DNA of 64,000 bases, from NCBI RefSeq assembly GCF_014651635.1, contig NZ_BMXG01000005.1:62001-126000 (forward strand). The letters run 5' to 3'. Of this stretch, positions 26,364-36,119 are shown in pieces. Position 1 is the stretch's first letter. Each line of letters begins with the position of its first letter. The stretch comes from Cerasicoccus arenae (GTDB taxonomy: Bacteria; Verrucomicrobiota; Verrucomicrobiia; Opitutales; Cerasicoccaceae). The notes beneath the pieces are model-generated. The model saw nothing but the letters and a program-made list of their open reading frames with translations, was not told the DNA's origin and searched no databases. Position numbers and translations under genes: made by a program.

Positions 26364-27341
26364 TCACGCGCTCCAATAAAGGAAAGCGCCGTATAGGCCT
26401 ATGAGCAATAGGCCACTGAAGCGGTGCAGGCGGCGGAACAACGCCAAGCTGATCACATGGAAGGCGGCGACGCCAGCGATCATTAAAATGGCGGGCGTGA
26501 ACTCTGGAGGGAGGGGGAGGGGGTGGATGATCGCATACAGCCCAACACAGAGCGGGATGCAGACGTGGGCGTCGCCCGCCTGAGCACTGTAAACGACATC
26601 TGCCTCGCCACGTGAACCGTAAAAGAACGATAGCAGGGCGTTGGGCAGGGCCATCAGGAGACCGGTCAGTAGGCCCATGTTTTCCCGGCTAATGAGGCCT
26701 GTTTCAATGCCGGACAACCAGTCGACAAGGCCCGATATACTGAAATATAGTCCATAGCCGCCAATCGCTAGCAGGAGCAGTTCAACCAGCATCCACGGGT
26801 TGAATTTACCTGAGCTGCGGACGTTCTCCTTGAGCACTTCATACACATGGAAAAGCTGCCAGAGGAAAAATAGACCAATCAACGCCAGGCCGTCACCAAA
26901 GTCCAAGGTCCCATCTCGACCGAGCGCCCACGTAATGCCGCCGAAGAAGAAAATCGCCAACAGCGTGAGTAGCAGCGCGAGCCGGTGCAACTCCGCTTGC
27001 TGGCGGGCTTTTTTGGCTTTGCCTCGGGGGGCTAGGCTCAGGCCCCATATGAGTGCCGGCAGCCCGAGCAGCAGAGTCAGGTTCGTCGCGTTGTTGACTA
27101 GGCAGTTGATCATAACTTCGGCCCCAGACTGCCCTGTGCGCAGGATTACAAAGACAAAGAGCAGGTTGCCAAGGCCGGAGAGGTAGGGCATCACCAAGTT
27201 GCCGAGGACGGTGCCCTCGACGCCACCTTCCGACAGCCGCTCCAGTCGCCAAATCATCAGCGTTGAGGCGATCAGAAATAGGCTTAGTAGGTAAGCAGGA
27301 TGCTGGAGAAACTCTGGATTCACACGAAGCTGAATAGACAA
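26364..27341 (-). CDS. Cation-exchanger-like integral membrane protein
   Basis: 325 residues, about ten hydrophobic helices. Two internally related segments resemble the alpha repeats of the Ca/cation antiporter (CaCA) superfamily: GQSGAEVMINCLVNNATNLTLLLG near residue 75 and MGLLTGLLMALPNALLSFFYG followed by GEADVVYSAQAGDAHV near residue 230. A soluble basic loop (APRGKAKKARQQAELHR) separates the halves. I infer a transporter fold; the ion is unknown. Start: TTG at 27341 or GTG at 27323. A G28 tract lies about 75 bases upstream. Confidence 0.6.
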   Translation of the reverse strand: MSIQLRVNPEFLQHPAYLLSLFLIASTLMIWRLERLSEGGVEGTVLGNLVMPYLSGLGNLLFVFVILRTGQSGAEVMINCLVNNATNLTLLLGLPALIWGLSLAPRGKAKKARQQAELHRLALLLTLLAIFFFGGITWALGRDGTLDFGDGLALIGLFFLWQLFHVYEVLKENVRSSGKFNPWMLVELLLLAIGGYGLYFSISGLVDWLSGIETGLISRENMGLLTGLLMALPNALLSFFYGSRGEADVVYSAQAGDAHVCIPLCVGLYAIIHPLPLPPEFTPAILMIAGVAAFHVISLALFRRLHRFSGLLLIGLYGAFLYWSA

Positions 27342-27417
27342 ATCCTCTTCCGCCCTTGGTGAAAGATTATTCCGCGCCTTAGGCCCGCTTGACTAATTCT
27401 TAACTTGCCGCCCGCCC

Positions 27418-27445
27418 GGGGGGGGGGGGGGGGGGGGGGGGGGGG
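27418..27445. repeat. G28 mononucleotide tract in a divergent promoter region
   Basis: Twenty-eight uninterrupted G on the plus strand between the divergent exchanger-like gene (start 27341) and the PEP-CTERM gene (start 27556). It is by far the longest homopolymer in the window. It could be a slippage-prone promoter spacer or an assembly/sequencing artefact. Confidence 0.9.
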
Positions 27446-27555
27446 CATCGGTGAATGTAATAGGTTAACTGGAATTGGCGTCGGCAATTCCGAGATCCTT
27501 GATTGTTATTATGCCTGACCATTCCAGGCGCGCAAACACATTCAAATTTGACACT

Positions 27556-28149
27556 ATGAAAATGATTAAAGCCCCCATCACAGCATTACTCGTTGCTGCA
27601 TTTCTTCCATCCATTCAAGCACAGAATATTACTTACGATCTGCGAAGAAATGGCCTAATTTCCAGTGGTGACCCTATCATTGGTGGGACGTCTGGCTCTT
27701 ATACCGTGAGCGGATTGACCATCACCGTTTTCGACCCGCTGGTGGGTTTGTCATCGTCCGTTTTCAGCGTTAGCACCGACGGCATTGGCATTAGCAATGA
27801 CCGCATCAATCCCAACCAAAGCTTCAGCATTTCTTTCGATCAGGATGTCCAATTGATCTCAGCCCTAACGCGGATTAATCAATCGCCGCTCTACATTGAT
27901 GACGTCGATGACAATACGCTGGTAACGATCGTATCGGCGAATTCCCAAACCGCTTTCCCTGCCGATACTTTTTTGGCGGCCAATGTTCCGATCAGCTTGG
28001 GTGTCTTGTCCGGTGAGAGCAACTTTGCGGTTTTCTCTTCGATTACTGTGGCAGTCATTCCTGAGCCAGCCCACGCAACTGGCATGATTGCCTTACTGCT
28101 TACTGTTGGCGCGATGGCGCTGCACCGCAGGCGCAAGCAAGCTGCTTGA
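27556..28149 (+). CDS. Secreted PEP-CTERM protein
   Basis: About 197 residues with a signal peptide (MKMIKAPITALLVAAFLPSIQAQ), a beta-rich Ser/Thr/Asn-rich middle and a C-terminal PEP-CTERM-type sorting tail: IPEPAHATGMIALLLTVGAMAL then HRRRK. Such tails are cut by exosortase after export to the outer surface; no exosortase gene is in this window. An earlier in-frame ATG at 27475 exists, but the one at 27556 puts the signal peptide first. The function of the body is unknown. The G28 tract lies 110 bases upstream of the start. Confidence 0.82.
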   Translation: MKMIKAPITALLVAAFLPSIQAQNITYDLRRNGLISSGDPIIGGTSGSYTVSGLTITVFDPLVGLSSSVFSVSTDGIGISNDRINPNQSFSISFDQDVQLISALTRINQSPLYIDDVDDNTLVTIVSANSQTAFPADTFLAANVPISLGVLSGESNFAVFSSITVAVIPEPAHATGMIALLLTVGAMALHRRRKQAA

Positions 28150-28314
28150 AGCTATTGTGCTCAAGTAAGCGCTTTCCGTTCGAGCGTAAGCCGCATTTTC
28201 GAAATCCCCTTTGTATGAATCACAATTGGGATAGGGTAATTGTTGATGACGCGTCGTAAATCGTCTATGTCGTGGTGATATGGAATTCGCCGGATTCATT
28301 CACCCGACTATGCG

Positions 28315-28644
28315 ATGAGTAAGGAACAACCGCTCTACGAGGTCTATCGCGACATTAGCACGGCGAAGGTCGGGCTTTATGATGGTGTTCTGCGCAATGC
28401 GGGCATCAAGACGATGGTCCGTAATTGGAACGCCGTGTCCATGACCACGGAAATCCCGATCTACGTCATGTATCCGAACATCGTTGTGTTTTCGAAGGAA
28501 GATGCGGCCGAGGCCCGCAAGCTGATCGAGGAAGCAGCAAAGCAGCCAGAGGATTTGCCTGCTTGGGAATGCAAACAATGCGGCGCCGAGAACGAAGGCG
28601 GCTTTGCCGAATGTTGGCAGTGTTCGACTCCAATAGTAGAGTGA
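28315..28644 (+). CDS. DUF2007-like protein with RanBP2-type zinc finger
   Basis: 109 residues. The N-terminal part (LYEVYRDISTAKVGLYDGVLRNAGI, IVVFSKEDAAEARKLIEEA) has the look of the DUF2007 signal-transduction-like domain, which binds nothing known. The C-terminal part WECKQCGAENEGGFAECWQC fits W-x-C-x2-C-x3-N-x6-C-x2-C, the RanBP2-type zinc-finger pattern, exactly. Monocistronic and convergent to tyrS, with a long palindromic element just after it. Role unknown. Confidence 0.75.
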   Translation: MSKEQPLYEVYRDISTAKVGLYDGVLRNAGIKTMVRNWNAVSMTTEIPIYVMYPNIVVFSKEDAAEARKLIEEAAKQPEDLPAWECKQCGAENEGGFAECWQCSTPIVE

Positions 28645-28671
28645 GATTGAGAGTTTTTCCCAGTATTATCA

Positions 28672-28759
28672 TTGGTAGCGCTGGCGCGTCGCCGCGCCGC
28701 ATGCGTCATGCTGGCTAAAGGGATGGAACTGCGGCGCGGGGACGCGCCAGCGCTACCAA
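28672..28759. repeat. REP-like palindromic element (30-bp inverted repeat)
   Basis: Arms of 30 bases (28672-28701 and 28730-28759) are inverted copies with a single mismatch, separated by 28 bases. The outer part of each arm reads TTGGTAGCGCTGGCGCGTC. It fills the gap between the convergent zinc-finger and tyrS genes. Form and position match REP/BIME-type mobile palindromes, which also can end transcription in both directions. Only one copy is seen in this window. Confidence 0.85.
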
Positions 28760-28783
28760 GAAGAAAAGTGGCGATGCGGGCTG

Positions 28784-29965
28784 TTACCCTTTGATTTTAA
28801 AGAACTTACGCTTCCCGGCCTGGATGACGACTTCGTCGTCGGGTTTGTCGAGGATCAGTGTGGTTTCGGAGACAACTTCGTCGTTGAGCTTGACGCCGCC
28901 TTGCTCAATGAGGCGGCGGATTTCCTTTTTGCTGGGGAAAAAGTCCGTGGCGTTCATTAGATTGATGAGGCCGTAGGTGGGCTCGGGGCCAGCGAGCGAG
29001 GCCCAAGTGAACTCGGGCATGTCATCGGGGCGCTGGTTTTTGGCGAAGACTTGTTCGAATTGCTCCAGCTCTCGCTTGGCGTCAGTGAGGGAGTAGAACA
29101 TTGCCACGAGCGAGGACGCCAAGTGTTTTTTGGCGAGCATCGGGTGGTCGTTCTTGTGTTTGGCGATGCGCTCTTCGTCCATCATGAGCAGCAGGCGGTA
29201 GTAGTCCCACATGGCTTCGTCGCTGATGGACATCACCCGGCCAAACATGTCCTTGGGCGAGTGGTTGAAGGAGATATAGTTGTCCGCGCTCTTAGACATT
29301 TTCTTTGTTCCATCGAGGCCGACGAGAAGCGGCATGGTGATGACGGCCTGTTCTGGCTGGCCAGCGTCTTTCTGGAGTTGGCGGCCCACGAGCATGTTAA
29401 AGAGCTGGTCCGTGCCGCCGAGCTCGACGTCGGACTCAAGCATCACGGAGTCGTAGCCCTGCACGAGCGGGTAGAGGAATTCGACAATAGAAATCGGGCT
29501 GTTGCTGGCGTGGCGTTTGGCAAAGTCGTCGCGCTCCAGCATACGGGCGACGGTCATTTTACGGGCCAGATTGAGCGTGTCGCCAAAGGACATTTTGTTG
29601 AACCACTCGCTGTTGTAGCGCACGAGGGTGCGTTCTTCGTCAAGGACTTTGAAAGCTTGTTCGAGGTAGGTTTCGGCGTTGGCGCGCACCTCGTCGGTGG
29701 TGAGAACGGGGCGGGTGTCAGAGCGTCCGCTGGGGTCACCAATGGTGGCAGTGTAGTCGCCGATGAGCAGGATGCAGTCATGGCCCATGTCCTGAAACTG
29801 CTTCATCTTGTTGAAGACAACGAGGTGGCCGAAGGTGAGGTCTGGCCGGGTGGGGTCGACGCCGAGCTTGATGCGGAGTTTCTTACCCTTGCGGATGCGT
29901 TCCATTAGCTCGTCTGCGCCAATGATGGTGTCGATGTTCTGCTTTATGATGTCGAGTCGGCTCAT
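28784..29965 (-). CDS. tyrS: Tyrosyl-tRNA synthetase
   Basis: 393-residue class I aminoacyl-tRNA synthetase. The HIGH-like signature appears as LTFGHLVVFNKM, the KMSKS loop as GTKKMSKSADNYI. GGTDQLFNMLVGRQLQ and QGYDSVMLESDVELGG are tyrosine-binding segments. The C-terminal S4-like RNA-binding domain is present (KEIRRLIEQGGVKLNDEVV). Length and the short form correspond to the TyrRZ-like group rather than E. coli TyrS. Monocistronic. Confidence 0.95.
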   Translation of the reverse strand: MSRLDIIKQNIDTIIGADELMERIRKGKKLRIKLGVDPTRPDLTFGHLVVFNKMKQFQDMGHDCILLIGDYTATIGDPSGRSDTRPVLTTDEVRANAETYLEQAFKVLDEERTLVRYNSEWFNKMSFGDTLNLARKMTVARMLERDDFAKRHASNSPISIVEFLYPLVQGYDSVMLESDVELGGTDQLFNMLVGRQLQKDAGQPEQAVITMPLLVGLDGTKKMSKSADNYISFNHSPKDMFGRVMSISDEAMWDYYRLLLMMDEERIAKHKNDHPMLAKKHLASSLVAMFYSLTDAKRELEQFEQVFAKNQRPDDMPEFTWASLAGPEPTYGLINLMNATDFFPSKKEIRRLIEQGGVKLNDEVVSETTLILDKPDDEVVIQAGKRKFFKIKG

Positions 29966-30115
29966 GGGGATTTAGAAAAGTGTGGATTTAAGGCGCATTC
30001 ACCAGCGATGGACAAGGGTTAAAATATTTGGAAAAACGACTATTATTGAAGAGTTGGCGATTGGAGGCCCCTAATTGGGTTGCATTGCGCATTCAGGCAT
30101 TCAGGAAGTTAGGGC

Positions 30116-31756
30116 ATGCAACCAATTAGCTTAGCGGAGGTCGATACGCCATCGTCTGACCGAGCAGAGAGTGTCTGGGCTCGCTGGTGCGCTGTTTGTA
30201 GCCGCAAACCAAACTCGCCGCAATCGGCGGTGGGCTGCGTCGAGCTGTTGGTGACGGTGTTGGCGATTGCGCTGGCGGTGCTGTTGATCATTGCCGCGGC
30301 ATCCGTTGCCTATGGAGCGCCGTTGTGGCATATTTGGTCTAAGGAATTCTGGTTGGATGAGCTATACACGTATTTCATGGTGCTGGGCTATCCAGGCAAG
30401 ACGTTGATCGAGGCCTTGTCTCAGGGCGGGGACTATAATCCACCAGCATTGTATATGGCCCTCAAGGGCTGGTCCTCGTTTTTTGGAGTGTCGGAATCGG
30501 CGTTTCGGGCATTCTCCAGTGCGTGCGTTTTCATTGGGCTGGTGAGTGTTTACTATATGCTGGGGAGTCGGTTTTCTCGGCTGGTGTGCTTTGTCACTAC
30601 GGTCGGTTTTTGGGCAACGACCGGCGGCCAATTGATTGTGCATTCCTTTGAGGCGCGTTTTTACGGCCCTTGGTTTGCTGGGGTGGCAGTGCTTTGTCTG
30701 CTGTTGGTTCGGCCCGCTCACTCAAGAGTTGGCCGCGGGTTACGGTATGTGTTGATCGCACTCGTCAGCGTCTGGATCTGCTCGGTACATTATTTTGGCG
30801 TGATTTCGCTGGGGCTGATTGGGGCGTCGCACGTTCTGCTTGATTTTCGTACCAAAGATCGCTGGCGGGATGTTGCTGCGCTGCTGCCTGGCGTGCTTGC
30901 ACTGGCGGTGTTCATTCCACTGTATCAATCGCAACGATCGCTCTTTGCTGATGCGCCTGCAACCTGGATTGCTGACCCGACCTTTGCGGCTTCCGTTCAA
31001 TTCCTGCGAAACGAGATGCTACTGTGGTTTGTCGGGGTGCCGCTGGCGTTCCTAGCGGTGCAGCTCATTGTGCGAATCAAGCGCCCGCCGCCGCCAGCAA
31101 TTGACTTTTTAAGAACGTTTGCCGCGCCTTTGGGGCTGGTGGTGTTCCCGTTGGTTTTGGTCACGTTGTCTTGGTTGGTGCAGCCGGTGATGATGGCGCG
31201 TTACTGCATGCCATATCTGATCTGCTGGGTGCCCATGGTCGCATTGATACTGTCTCGCAGTGTGATCCCTGTTCGGCTGTTGGTGTTCGCGGCGTTCCTC
31301 TGGATTGGTCAGAAATATTGCCTCGGCTATTTGGTGTTGGAGGGCAAGCGGGCGGATTCAGTCGCTCATCACTATTTGGAAGACGCGCAACCAAGCAACG
31401 AAACGCCCATTTACGCCTCGACTCGTCTGGCGGCGTATCCGCTTTGGCATTACGGCAAACTGCCGAGGGATTCAGTGGGCATCCTGTTTTTACCGCAGGG
31501 GGGGGATGAACGCTTAATGTTGGTTGAGGTGAAAAATCATCTGGCGCTGGAGGGGCTCGGGCTAGACCAGCCCCACCTGACGACACCCCAGCTTTTGCAG
31601 GCCAAGGAAAGCTTCTATTTCCTAGTTCAAGGCAATGAACTGGCGAAAATTAGCCGTTTTCTGCCAGGATATGATGTCGAGCGGCTGGCAGACCCCATTG
31701 AGGGTGACTTTATGGCGCTCTACCGATTCACCCGGCCAACATCGCCGTCGCCGTAA
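30116..31756 (+). CDS. GT-C/GT39-like membrane glycosyltransferase
   Basis: 546 residues with about ten to twelve transmembrane helices. Just after the first helix comes KEFWLDELYTYFMVLGYPG, the acidic first-loop motif (E/D-E) of polyprenyl-phosphate-dependent GT-C transferases such as ArnT and PMT. GGDYNPPALYMALKGWSSFFG (N-x2-P-x-LY-type) follows, as in this family. The last about 130 residues form a soluble periplasmic domain. Acceptor and donor are unknown. A G8 run (31498-31505) lies in the coding part for LPQGGDER. Monocistronic. Confidence 0.78.
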   Translation: MQPISLAEVDTPSSDRAESVWARWCAVCSRKPNSPQSAVGCVELLVTVLAIALAVLLIIAAASVAYGAPLWHIWSKEFWLDELYTYFMVLGYPGKTLIEALSQGGDYNPPALYMALKGWSSFFGVSESAFRAFSSACVFIGLVSVYYMLGSRFSRLVCFVTTVGFWATTGGQLIVHSFEARFYGPWFAGVAVLCLLLVRPAHSRVGRGLRYVLIALVSVWICSVHYFGVISLGLIGASHVLLDFRTKDRWRDVAALLPGVLALAVFIPLYQSQRSLFADAPATWIADPTFAASVQFLRNEMLLWFVGVPLAFLAVQLIVRIKRPPPPAIDFLRTFAAPLGLVVFPLVLVTLSWLVQPVMMARYCMPYLICWVPMVALILSRSVIPVRLLVFAAFLWIGQKYCLGYLVLEGKRADSVAHHYLEDAQPSNETPIYASTRLAAYPLWHYGKLPRDSVGILFLPQGGDERLMLVEVKNHLALEGLGLDQPHLTTPQLLQAKESFYFLVQGNELAKISRFLPGYDVERLADPIEGDFMALYRFTRPTSPSP

Positions 31757-31865
31757 TGAGACAGTGAGCAGTGTTTTTGGGTCAAGAATTCAGTTGACTT
31801 AGTCAGTGATTTGCTGAGTGTTATCTGTGAATTCTCTTTTCTGCTTGTGAGAGAAATAACGTTTA

Positions 31866-31873
31866 CCCCCCCC
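31866..31873. repeat. C8 tract in the ribosome-binding region of a PEP-CTERM gene
   Basis: Eight C lie 5 bases before the ATG at 31879, where a Shine-Dalgarno sequence would be expected; none is visible. A change in length would alter the translation-initiation region. Confidence 0.85.
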
Positions 31874-31878
31874 TTTTA

Positions 31879-32595
31879 ATGTTCTACCCGCTGAAAAAGT
31901 TCTTCTTGAGTGCTGCCTTACTGGGAGCTGCATCCGCCCACGCCATCACGATCTACATCGACTTTGGCGAAGTTGGTAATGAAACACCGACGACTGGTGG
32001 CATTGCTTGGAACAATTTTGCGTCTCAAACCGTCAGCCCAGGTCCACTGGTTTCGCCCAATGGGCAAACCGTTTTGCTGCTAGATGAAACGGGTACGAGT
32101 ACCGGTATCTCCATGACTACGGGCGGATTTCGCCAATTTAATGGCAGTGGCCTAGCCGCGCCGACACTTGATTATCCGAACTCGGCAACTACGGACAGCT
32201 TTTATGTGCAAAATGCCGGGGCTACGGGCACATTAACCATGACAGGCTTGGATTCTGGATACGCTTACACGTTCACCTTCTATGGATCGCGGAGCAGCGT
32301 TTCGGACCGCGTAGCAAAATACACCGTTAATCCGGGGGGCACCCAGCCAGTTTCAACTGCTTTTCTCGACACTGGAGGCAATGACTCCATGACCGCGACC
32401 ATTACTGGTGTCATGCTCGATAGCGGCGATACTGAGATGACTGTATCCATGACGGAAGACGTCACCAATACGAGCCACTTGACTTACCTCAACGTGCTGC
32501 AGATTGATATCGTAGCGGTTCCCGAGCCCCGGACTTGGGCGATGCTGGTTGGTGGATTGGCCTTGGGGGTTGCTGTATTGCGTCGTCGCCGTTGA
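31879..32595 (+). CDS. Secreted PEP-CTERM protein
   Basis: 238 residues. Signal peptide MFYPLKKFFLSAALLGAASAHA, a mature part of beta strands with Thr/Gly/Ser richness (GLDSGYAYTFTFYGSRSS, reminiscent of jelly-roll folds) and a canonical tail: VPEPRTWAMLVGGLALGVAVL then RRRR. The protein starts ITIYIDFGEVGNETPTTGG, as in several verrucomicrobial PEP-CTERM proteins I remember. It is expected to be an exosortase substrate. Function unknown; likely extracellular or in a surface matrix. Confidence 0.88.
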   Translation: MFYPLKKFFLSAALLGAASAHAITIYIDFGEVGNETPTTGGIAWNNFASQTVSPGPLVSPNGQTVLLLDETGTSTGISMTTGGFRQFNGSGLAAPTLDYPNSATTDSFYVQNAGATGTLTMTGLDSGYAYTFTFYGSRSSVSDRVAKYTVNPGGTQPVSTAFLDTGGNDSMTATITGVMLDSGDTEMTVSMTEDVTNTSHLTYLNVLQIDIVAVPEPRTWAMLVGGLALGVAVLRRRR

Positions 32596-32776
32596 ACGGC
32601 CGTAGATTTTATTAGGAGTCGGGTAACGAAATCGCGTGGCATTTCATGACAGTTGCTTGGTCGTGGAATCAGCCGCTAGTATTTCTTTGCGGAGGGCGCA
32701 TTCGTTTGCGCTGCAATGCTTGACTTGGTCTCGCCATGGCGCTTGCTTAGTAAGCTCATTCAATCATTCTTTGACT

Positions 32777-33247
32777 ATGGCACTTGCTACCGGAACTTCC
32801 GCACCAGATTTCACGCTCAAGACTAAGAACGCCGACGGCCTTACAGACGTCACCCTCAGCGCCAACTACGGCTCAAAAAAGACGGTTTTGCTCTTTTTTC
32901 CGTTGGCTTTCACGAGTGTCTGCCAAGAGGAGATGTGCACGATGAGTGGCCAGCTTGAGGATTACGCCAAGCTCGACTCCGTTGTATATGGCATTTCAGT
33001 TGATAGCCCCTTCTCACAAGAGGCTTTTGCCAAGGCTAATCAGATCAGCGTCACACTGTTGTCGGACTTTAATAAGGAAGTCTCCGCGGCTTATGACGTA
33101 ATTTACGCTGACTTGCTCGGTTTCAAGGGAGTCTCGAAGCGTTCGGCCTTCGTCGTCGATGCTGAGGGTAAAATTGCCTACTCTTGGTCTTCGGATGACC
33201 CACATGATTTGCCTCCTTTCGAGGAAATTAAGGCTGTGCTCAGCTAA
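32777..33247 (+). CDS. Peroxiredoxin (AhpC/TSA family)
   Basis: 156 residues from ATG 32777 ([18 protein letters not shown]); a longer frame from 32636 codes implausible sequence. The active site is [15 protein letters not shown]: peroxidatic Cys after T-S-V, and another Cys five residues later. [21 protein letters not shown] and [16 protein letters not shown] complete the thioredoxin-like fold. Closest to the AhpE-like group by eye. It lies just upstream of acnA, 34 bases apart, and may share its transcript, giving peroxide defence together with the oxidation-sensitive Fe-S enzyme. Confidence 0.9.
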   Translation: MALATGTSAPDFTLKTKNADGLTDVTLSANYGSKKTVLLFFPLAFTSVCQEEMCTMSGQLEDYAKLDSVVYGISVDSPFSQEAFAKANQISVTLLSDFNKEVSAAYDVIYADLLGFKGVSKRSAFVVDAEGKIAYSWSSDDPHDLPPFEEIKAVLS

Positions 33248-33281
33248 TTCGCATCATTCTTGCTTCGCTTTAACAAATACC

Positions 33282-36029
33282 ATGACTAAACTTGCCGATC
33301 CGTTTAACGTCGTCAAAGAACTCTCCGACGCGGGCGTTTACTATTCACTGCCCGAGTTGGAAAAAAAAGGGGTAGGACCGGTTTCAAAATTACCGGTTTC
33401 TATCCGCATTGTGTTAGAGAGCGTCCTGCGCAATTGCGGATCGGCTGGCATTACGGAAGGTGATGTTAAGCGTCTAGCCAACTGGAATGCAGCATCTCCT
33501 GCGCTGGAAGAGGTGCCGTTTGTGGTTTCCCGCATTGTCTTGCAGGACTTCACCGGAGTGCCGCTACTGGTTGACTTGGCCGCCATGCGTGACGCCGTCG
33601 CTGAGCTGAACCAAGACCCGCAGATCATCGAGCCGCTAGTGCCGGTGGACCTCGTCGTCGACCACTCGGTTCAAGTGGACCGCGCAGGGACGGCAGGCGC
33701 ATTCGTGGCGAACCTCGACCGTGAGTTCGAGCGTAACCGCGAGCGCTACGAGTTCCTCAAGTGGGGCCAGCAAGCATTTGAAACCTTTAGCGTAGTGCCG
33801 CCTGCAATCGGCATTGTGCACCAGGTGAATCTAGAATACTTGGCCCGCGTCGTCTTCTCCAAGGAGATTAACGGCCAGACTGTTCTTTATCCAGATAGCC
33901 TAGTCGGCACGGATTCGCACACCACGATGATCAACGGCTTGGGCATCGTTGGCTGGGGCGTAGGCGGCATTGAGGCGGAAGCTGGCATGCTTGGCCAGCC
34001 GGTTACTTTCCAGACGCCGGAAGTTATTGGCGTGAACTTGACGGGTATGCTCAAGGAAGGCGTCACGGCAACTGACCTAACGCTTCGCATCACGGAATTG
34101 CTCCGCGCGCAAAAGGTTGTCGGCAAGTTTGTTGAATTTTATGGCGAAGGCGCTGCAGCTCTGTCGTTGGCTGACCGCGCGACGATCGCCAACATGGCAC
34201 CAGAGTATGGCGCGACAATGGGCTTTTTCCCTGTCGACGATAAGTCGCTCGAATACCTACACGCCACTGGCCGCACCGACGAGCAGATCGCAATGATCAA
34301 GGCTTACCTGGAAGCTCAGGGACTCTTTGGGATGCCAAAGGCTGGCACGATCGAGTATACGCAAACAGTTGACCTCGACTTGGCGACTATCGTTCCCTGT
34401 GTTGCTGGCCCGCGTCGTCCGCAGGATCGCATCGACTTGCCCGCGCTCAAGAGCAGCTTTAATACGATGTTACACGCTCCAGTCGCCGAAGGTGGCTACG
34501 GCGTGTCCATTGCCAATGGCAAGCGCACCGCGACGGTTAACACGAGCAAGGATGTCGACCGTTGGCGTGACGAAGGTGGCGCGCTGGTCGCCACTGAGAC
34601 TTTGCCACAAATCACGCACGGCTCAGTGTTGATCGCTGCGATCACCAGTTGCACGAACACCTCGAACCCGTCAGTCATGCTGGCCGCAGGTCTACTAGCC
34701 AAGAAAGCGGTCGAAAAGGGTCTGACGGTTGATTCGACGGTCAAATGCTCGCTGGCTCCGGGCTCGCGCGTGGTGACCGATTATTTGAATGAAACTGGTC
34801 TGACCGAGTATCTCGATACGCTGGGCTTCAATCTTGTTGGCTACGGTTGCACGACCTGTATCGGCAACAGCGGTCCGCTGGACCAGTCTGTGGAAGAAGC
34901 AATTATGGAAGGCGAGCTCGTTACGGCCTCTGTCCTGTCTGGTAATCGTAATTTCGAAGCCCGTGTGCATGGTTCGATTAAGGCAAACTTCTTGATGTCA
35001 CCGCCTCTCGTGGTCGCCTTTGCGCTCGCGGGCAAGGTGGATATTGACCTCGATTCCGAGCCGCTTGGCACGGGTGCTGACGGTGAGCCGGTTTATCTGA
35101 AAGATATCTGGCCGACTCGCGACGAGATCCAGGCCAACATTCTCAAGGGTCTCAAGCCTGAGATGTTCCGCTCAAAATACGCCGAGCTGAATGAAGCCAA
35201 CCCACAGTGGAACGAAGTACAGACCTCCACGGGTGCGATTTATCAGTGGGACAAAGATTCGACCTACATCCAGCGGCCGCCGTTCTTCGACGGTTTTGGG
35301 ATGAAGCCCGGTTCGATTACCGAGTTTAAGGGCATGCGTCCGATGGCCCTTATGGGCGACTCCGTCACCACGGATCACATTTCGCCGGCAGGCGCGATCA
35401 AGGCAGACTCCCCAGCGGGTCGTTATCTGATCGAAAAGGGCGTTGAAGTGAAGGAATTCAACAGCTACGGCAGTCGCCGCGGTAATGACCGGGTGATGAC
35501 GCGCGGCACCTTCGCCAATGTTCGCATTCGCAATGAGATGGCCGAAGGCAAGGAAGGTGGCTACACCAAGCTACAGCCGGACGGTAAGATCGAAGCAATT
35601 TACGATGCCGCGATGACCTACAAGGAGCGAGGTGCCGGTCTGATCGTCTTTGGCGGCGCGGATTATGGCATGGGTTCCTCCCGAGACTGGGCGGCCAAGG
35701 GTACAGTCCTACTCGGCGTGAACGCAGTGGTCACGAAATCTTTTGAACGTATTCACCGCAGCAATTTGATTGGGATGGGCGTTCTTCCGCTCTGCTTCAA
35801 GGATGGCGTGGACAAGGATACACTGGGCCTCGATGGTACGGAAACCTTTGACCTTCTAGGGCTTAGCGACGAAATTAAGCCAAATTCCGAGGCAACACTT
35901 GTTATCCATCGAACAGATGGAACGAGCGAAGAAGTGATTTTAGATGTGCGGCTGGACACCCAAGTTGAGATCGAATATTACCGTAACGGTGGTATCTTGA
36001 CTTATGTTTTGCGGCAATTGCTCGATTAA
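33282..36029 (+). CDS. acnA: Aconitate hydratase A
   Basis: 915-residue TCA-cycle enzyme interconverting citrate and isocitrate. The [4Fe-4S] ligands are in [18 protein letters not shown] and [40 protein letters not shown] and [16 protein letters not shown] are active-site segments. Length fits the AcnA/IRP type. ATG 33282 ([11 protein letters not shown]) is used; the open frame reaches back to 33159 but there overlaps the peroxiredoxin gene and looks non-coding. Confidence 0.96.
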   Translation: MTKLADPFNVVKELSDAGVYYSLPELEKKGVGPVSKLPVSIRIVLESVLRNCGSAGITEGDVKRLANWNAASPALEEVPFVVSRIVLQDFTGVPLLVDLAAMRDAVAELNQDPQIIEPLVPVDLVVDHSVQVDRAGTAGAFVANLDREFERNRERYEFLKWGQQAFETFSVVPPAIGIVHQVNLEYLARVVFSKEINGQTVLYPDSLVGTDSHTTMINGLGIVGWGVGGIEAEAGMLGQPVTFQTPEVIGVNLTGMLKEGVTATDLTLRITELLRAQKVVGKFVEFYGEGAAALSLADRATIANMAPEYGATMGFFPVDDKSLEYLHATGRTDEQIAMIKAYLEAQGLFGMPKAGTIEYTQTVDLDLATIVPCVAGPRRPQDRIDLPALKSSFNTMLHAPVAEGGYGVSIANGKRTATVNTSKDVDRWRDEGGALVATETLPQITHGSVLIAAITSCTNTSNPSVMLAAGLLAKKAVEKGLTVDSTVKCSLAPGSRVVTDYLNETGLTEYLDTLGFNLVGYGCTTCIGNSGPLDQSVEEAIMEGELVTASVLSGNRNFEARVHGSIKANFLMSPPLVVAFALAGKVDIDLDSEPLGTGADGEPVYLKDIWPTRDEIQANILKGLKPEMFRSKYAELNEANPQWNEVQTSTGAIYQWDKDSTYIQRPPFFDGFGMKPGSITEFKGMRPMALMGDSVTTDHISPAGAIKADSPAGRYLIEKGVEVKEFNSYGSRRGNDRVMTRGTFANVRIRNEMAEGKEGGYTKLQPDGKIEAIYDAAMTYKERGAGLIVFGGADYGMGSSRDWAAKGTVLLGVNAVVTKSFERIHRSNLIGMGVLPLCFKDGVDKDTLGLDGTETFDLLGLSDEIKPNSEATLVIHRTDGTSEEVILDVRLDTQVEIEYYRNGGILTYVLRQLLD

Positions 36030-36119
36030 ATACATCAGAGAGCTGATTGATCGTTAAACCGGTTGCATCCGATTTTAGTGATCGATCGTTTATTTCCCAA
36101 AACTAAATAATTGAATTCC

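Noticed and set aside
29051-29908. 285-codon open frame on the plus strand
   Set aside because: It lies wholly opposite tyrS, has no recognisable domain and the His/Val/Glu-rich composition of antisense frames.
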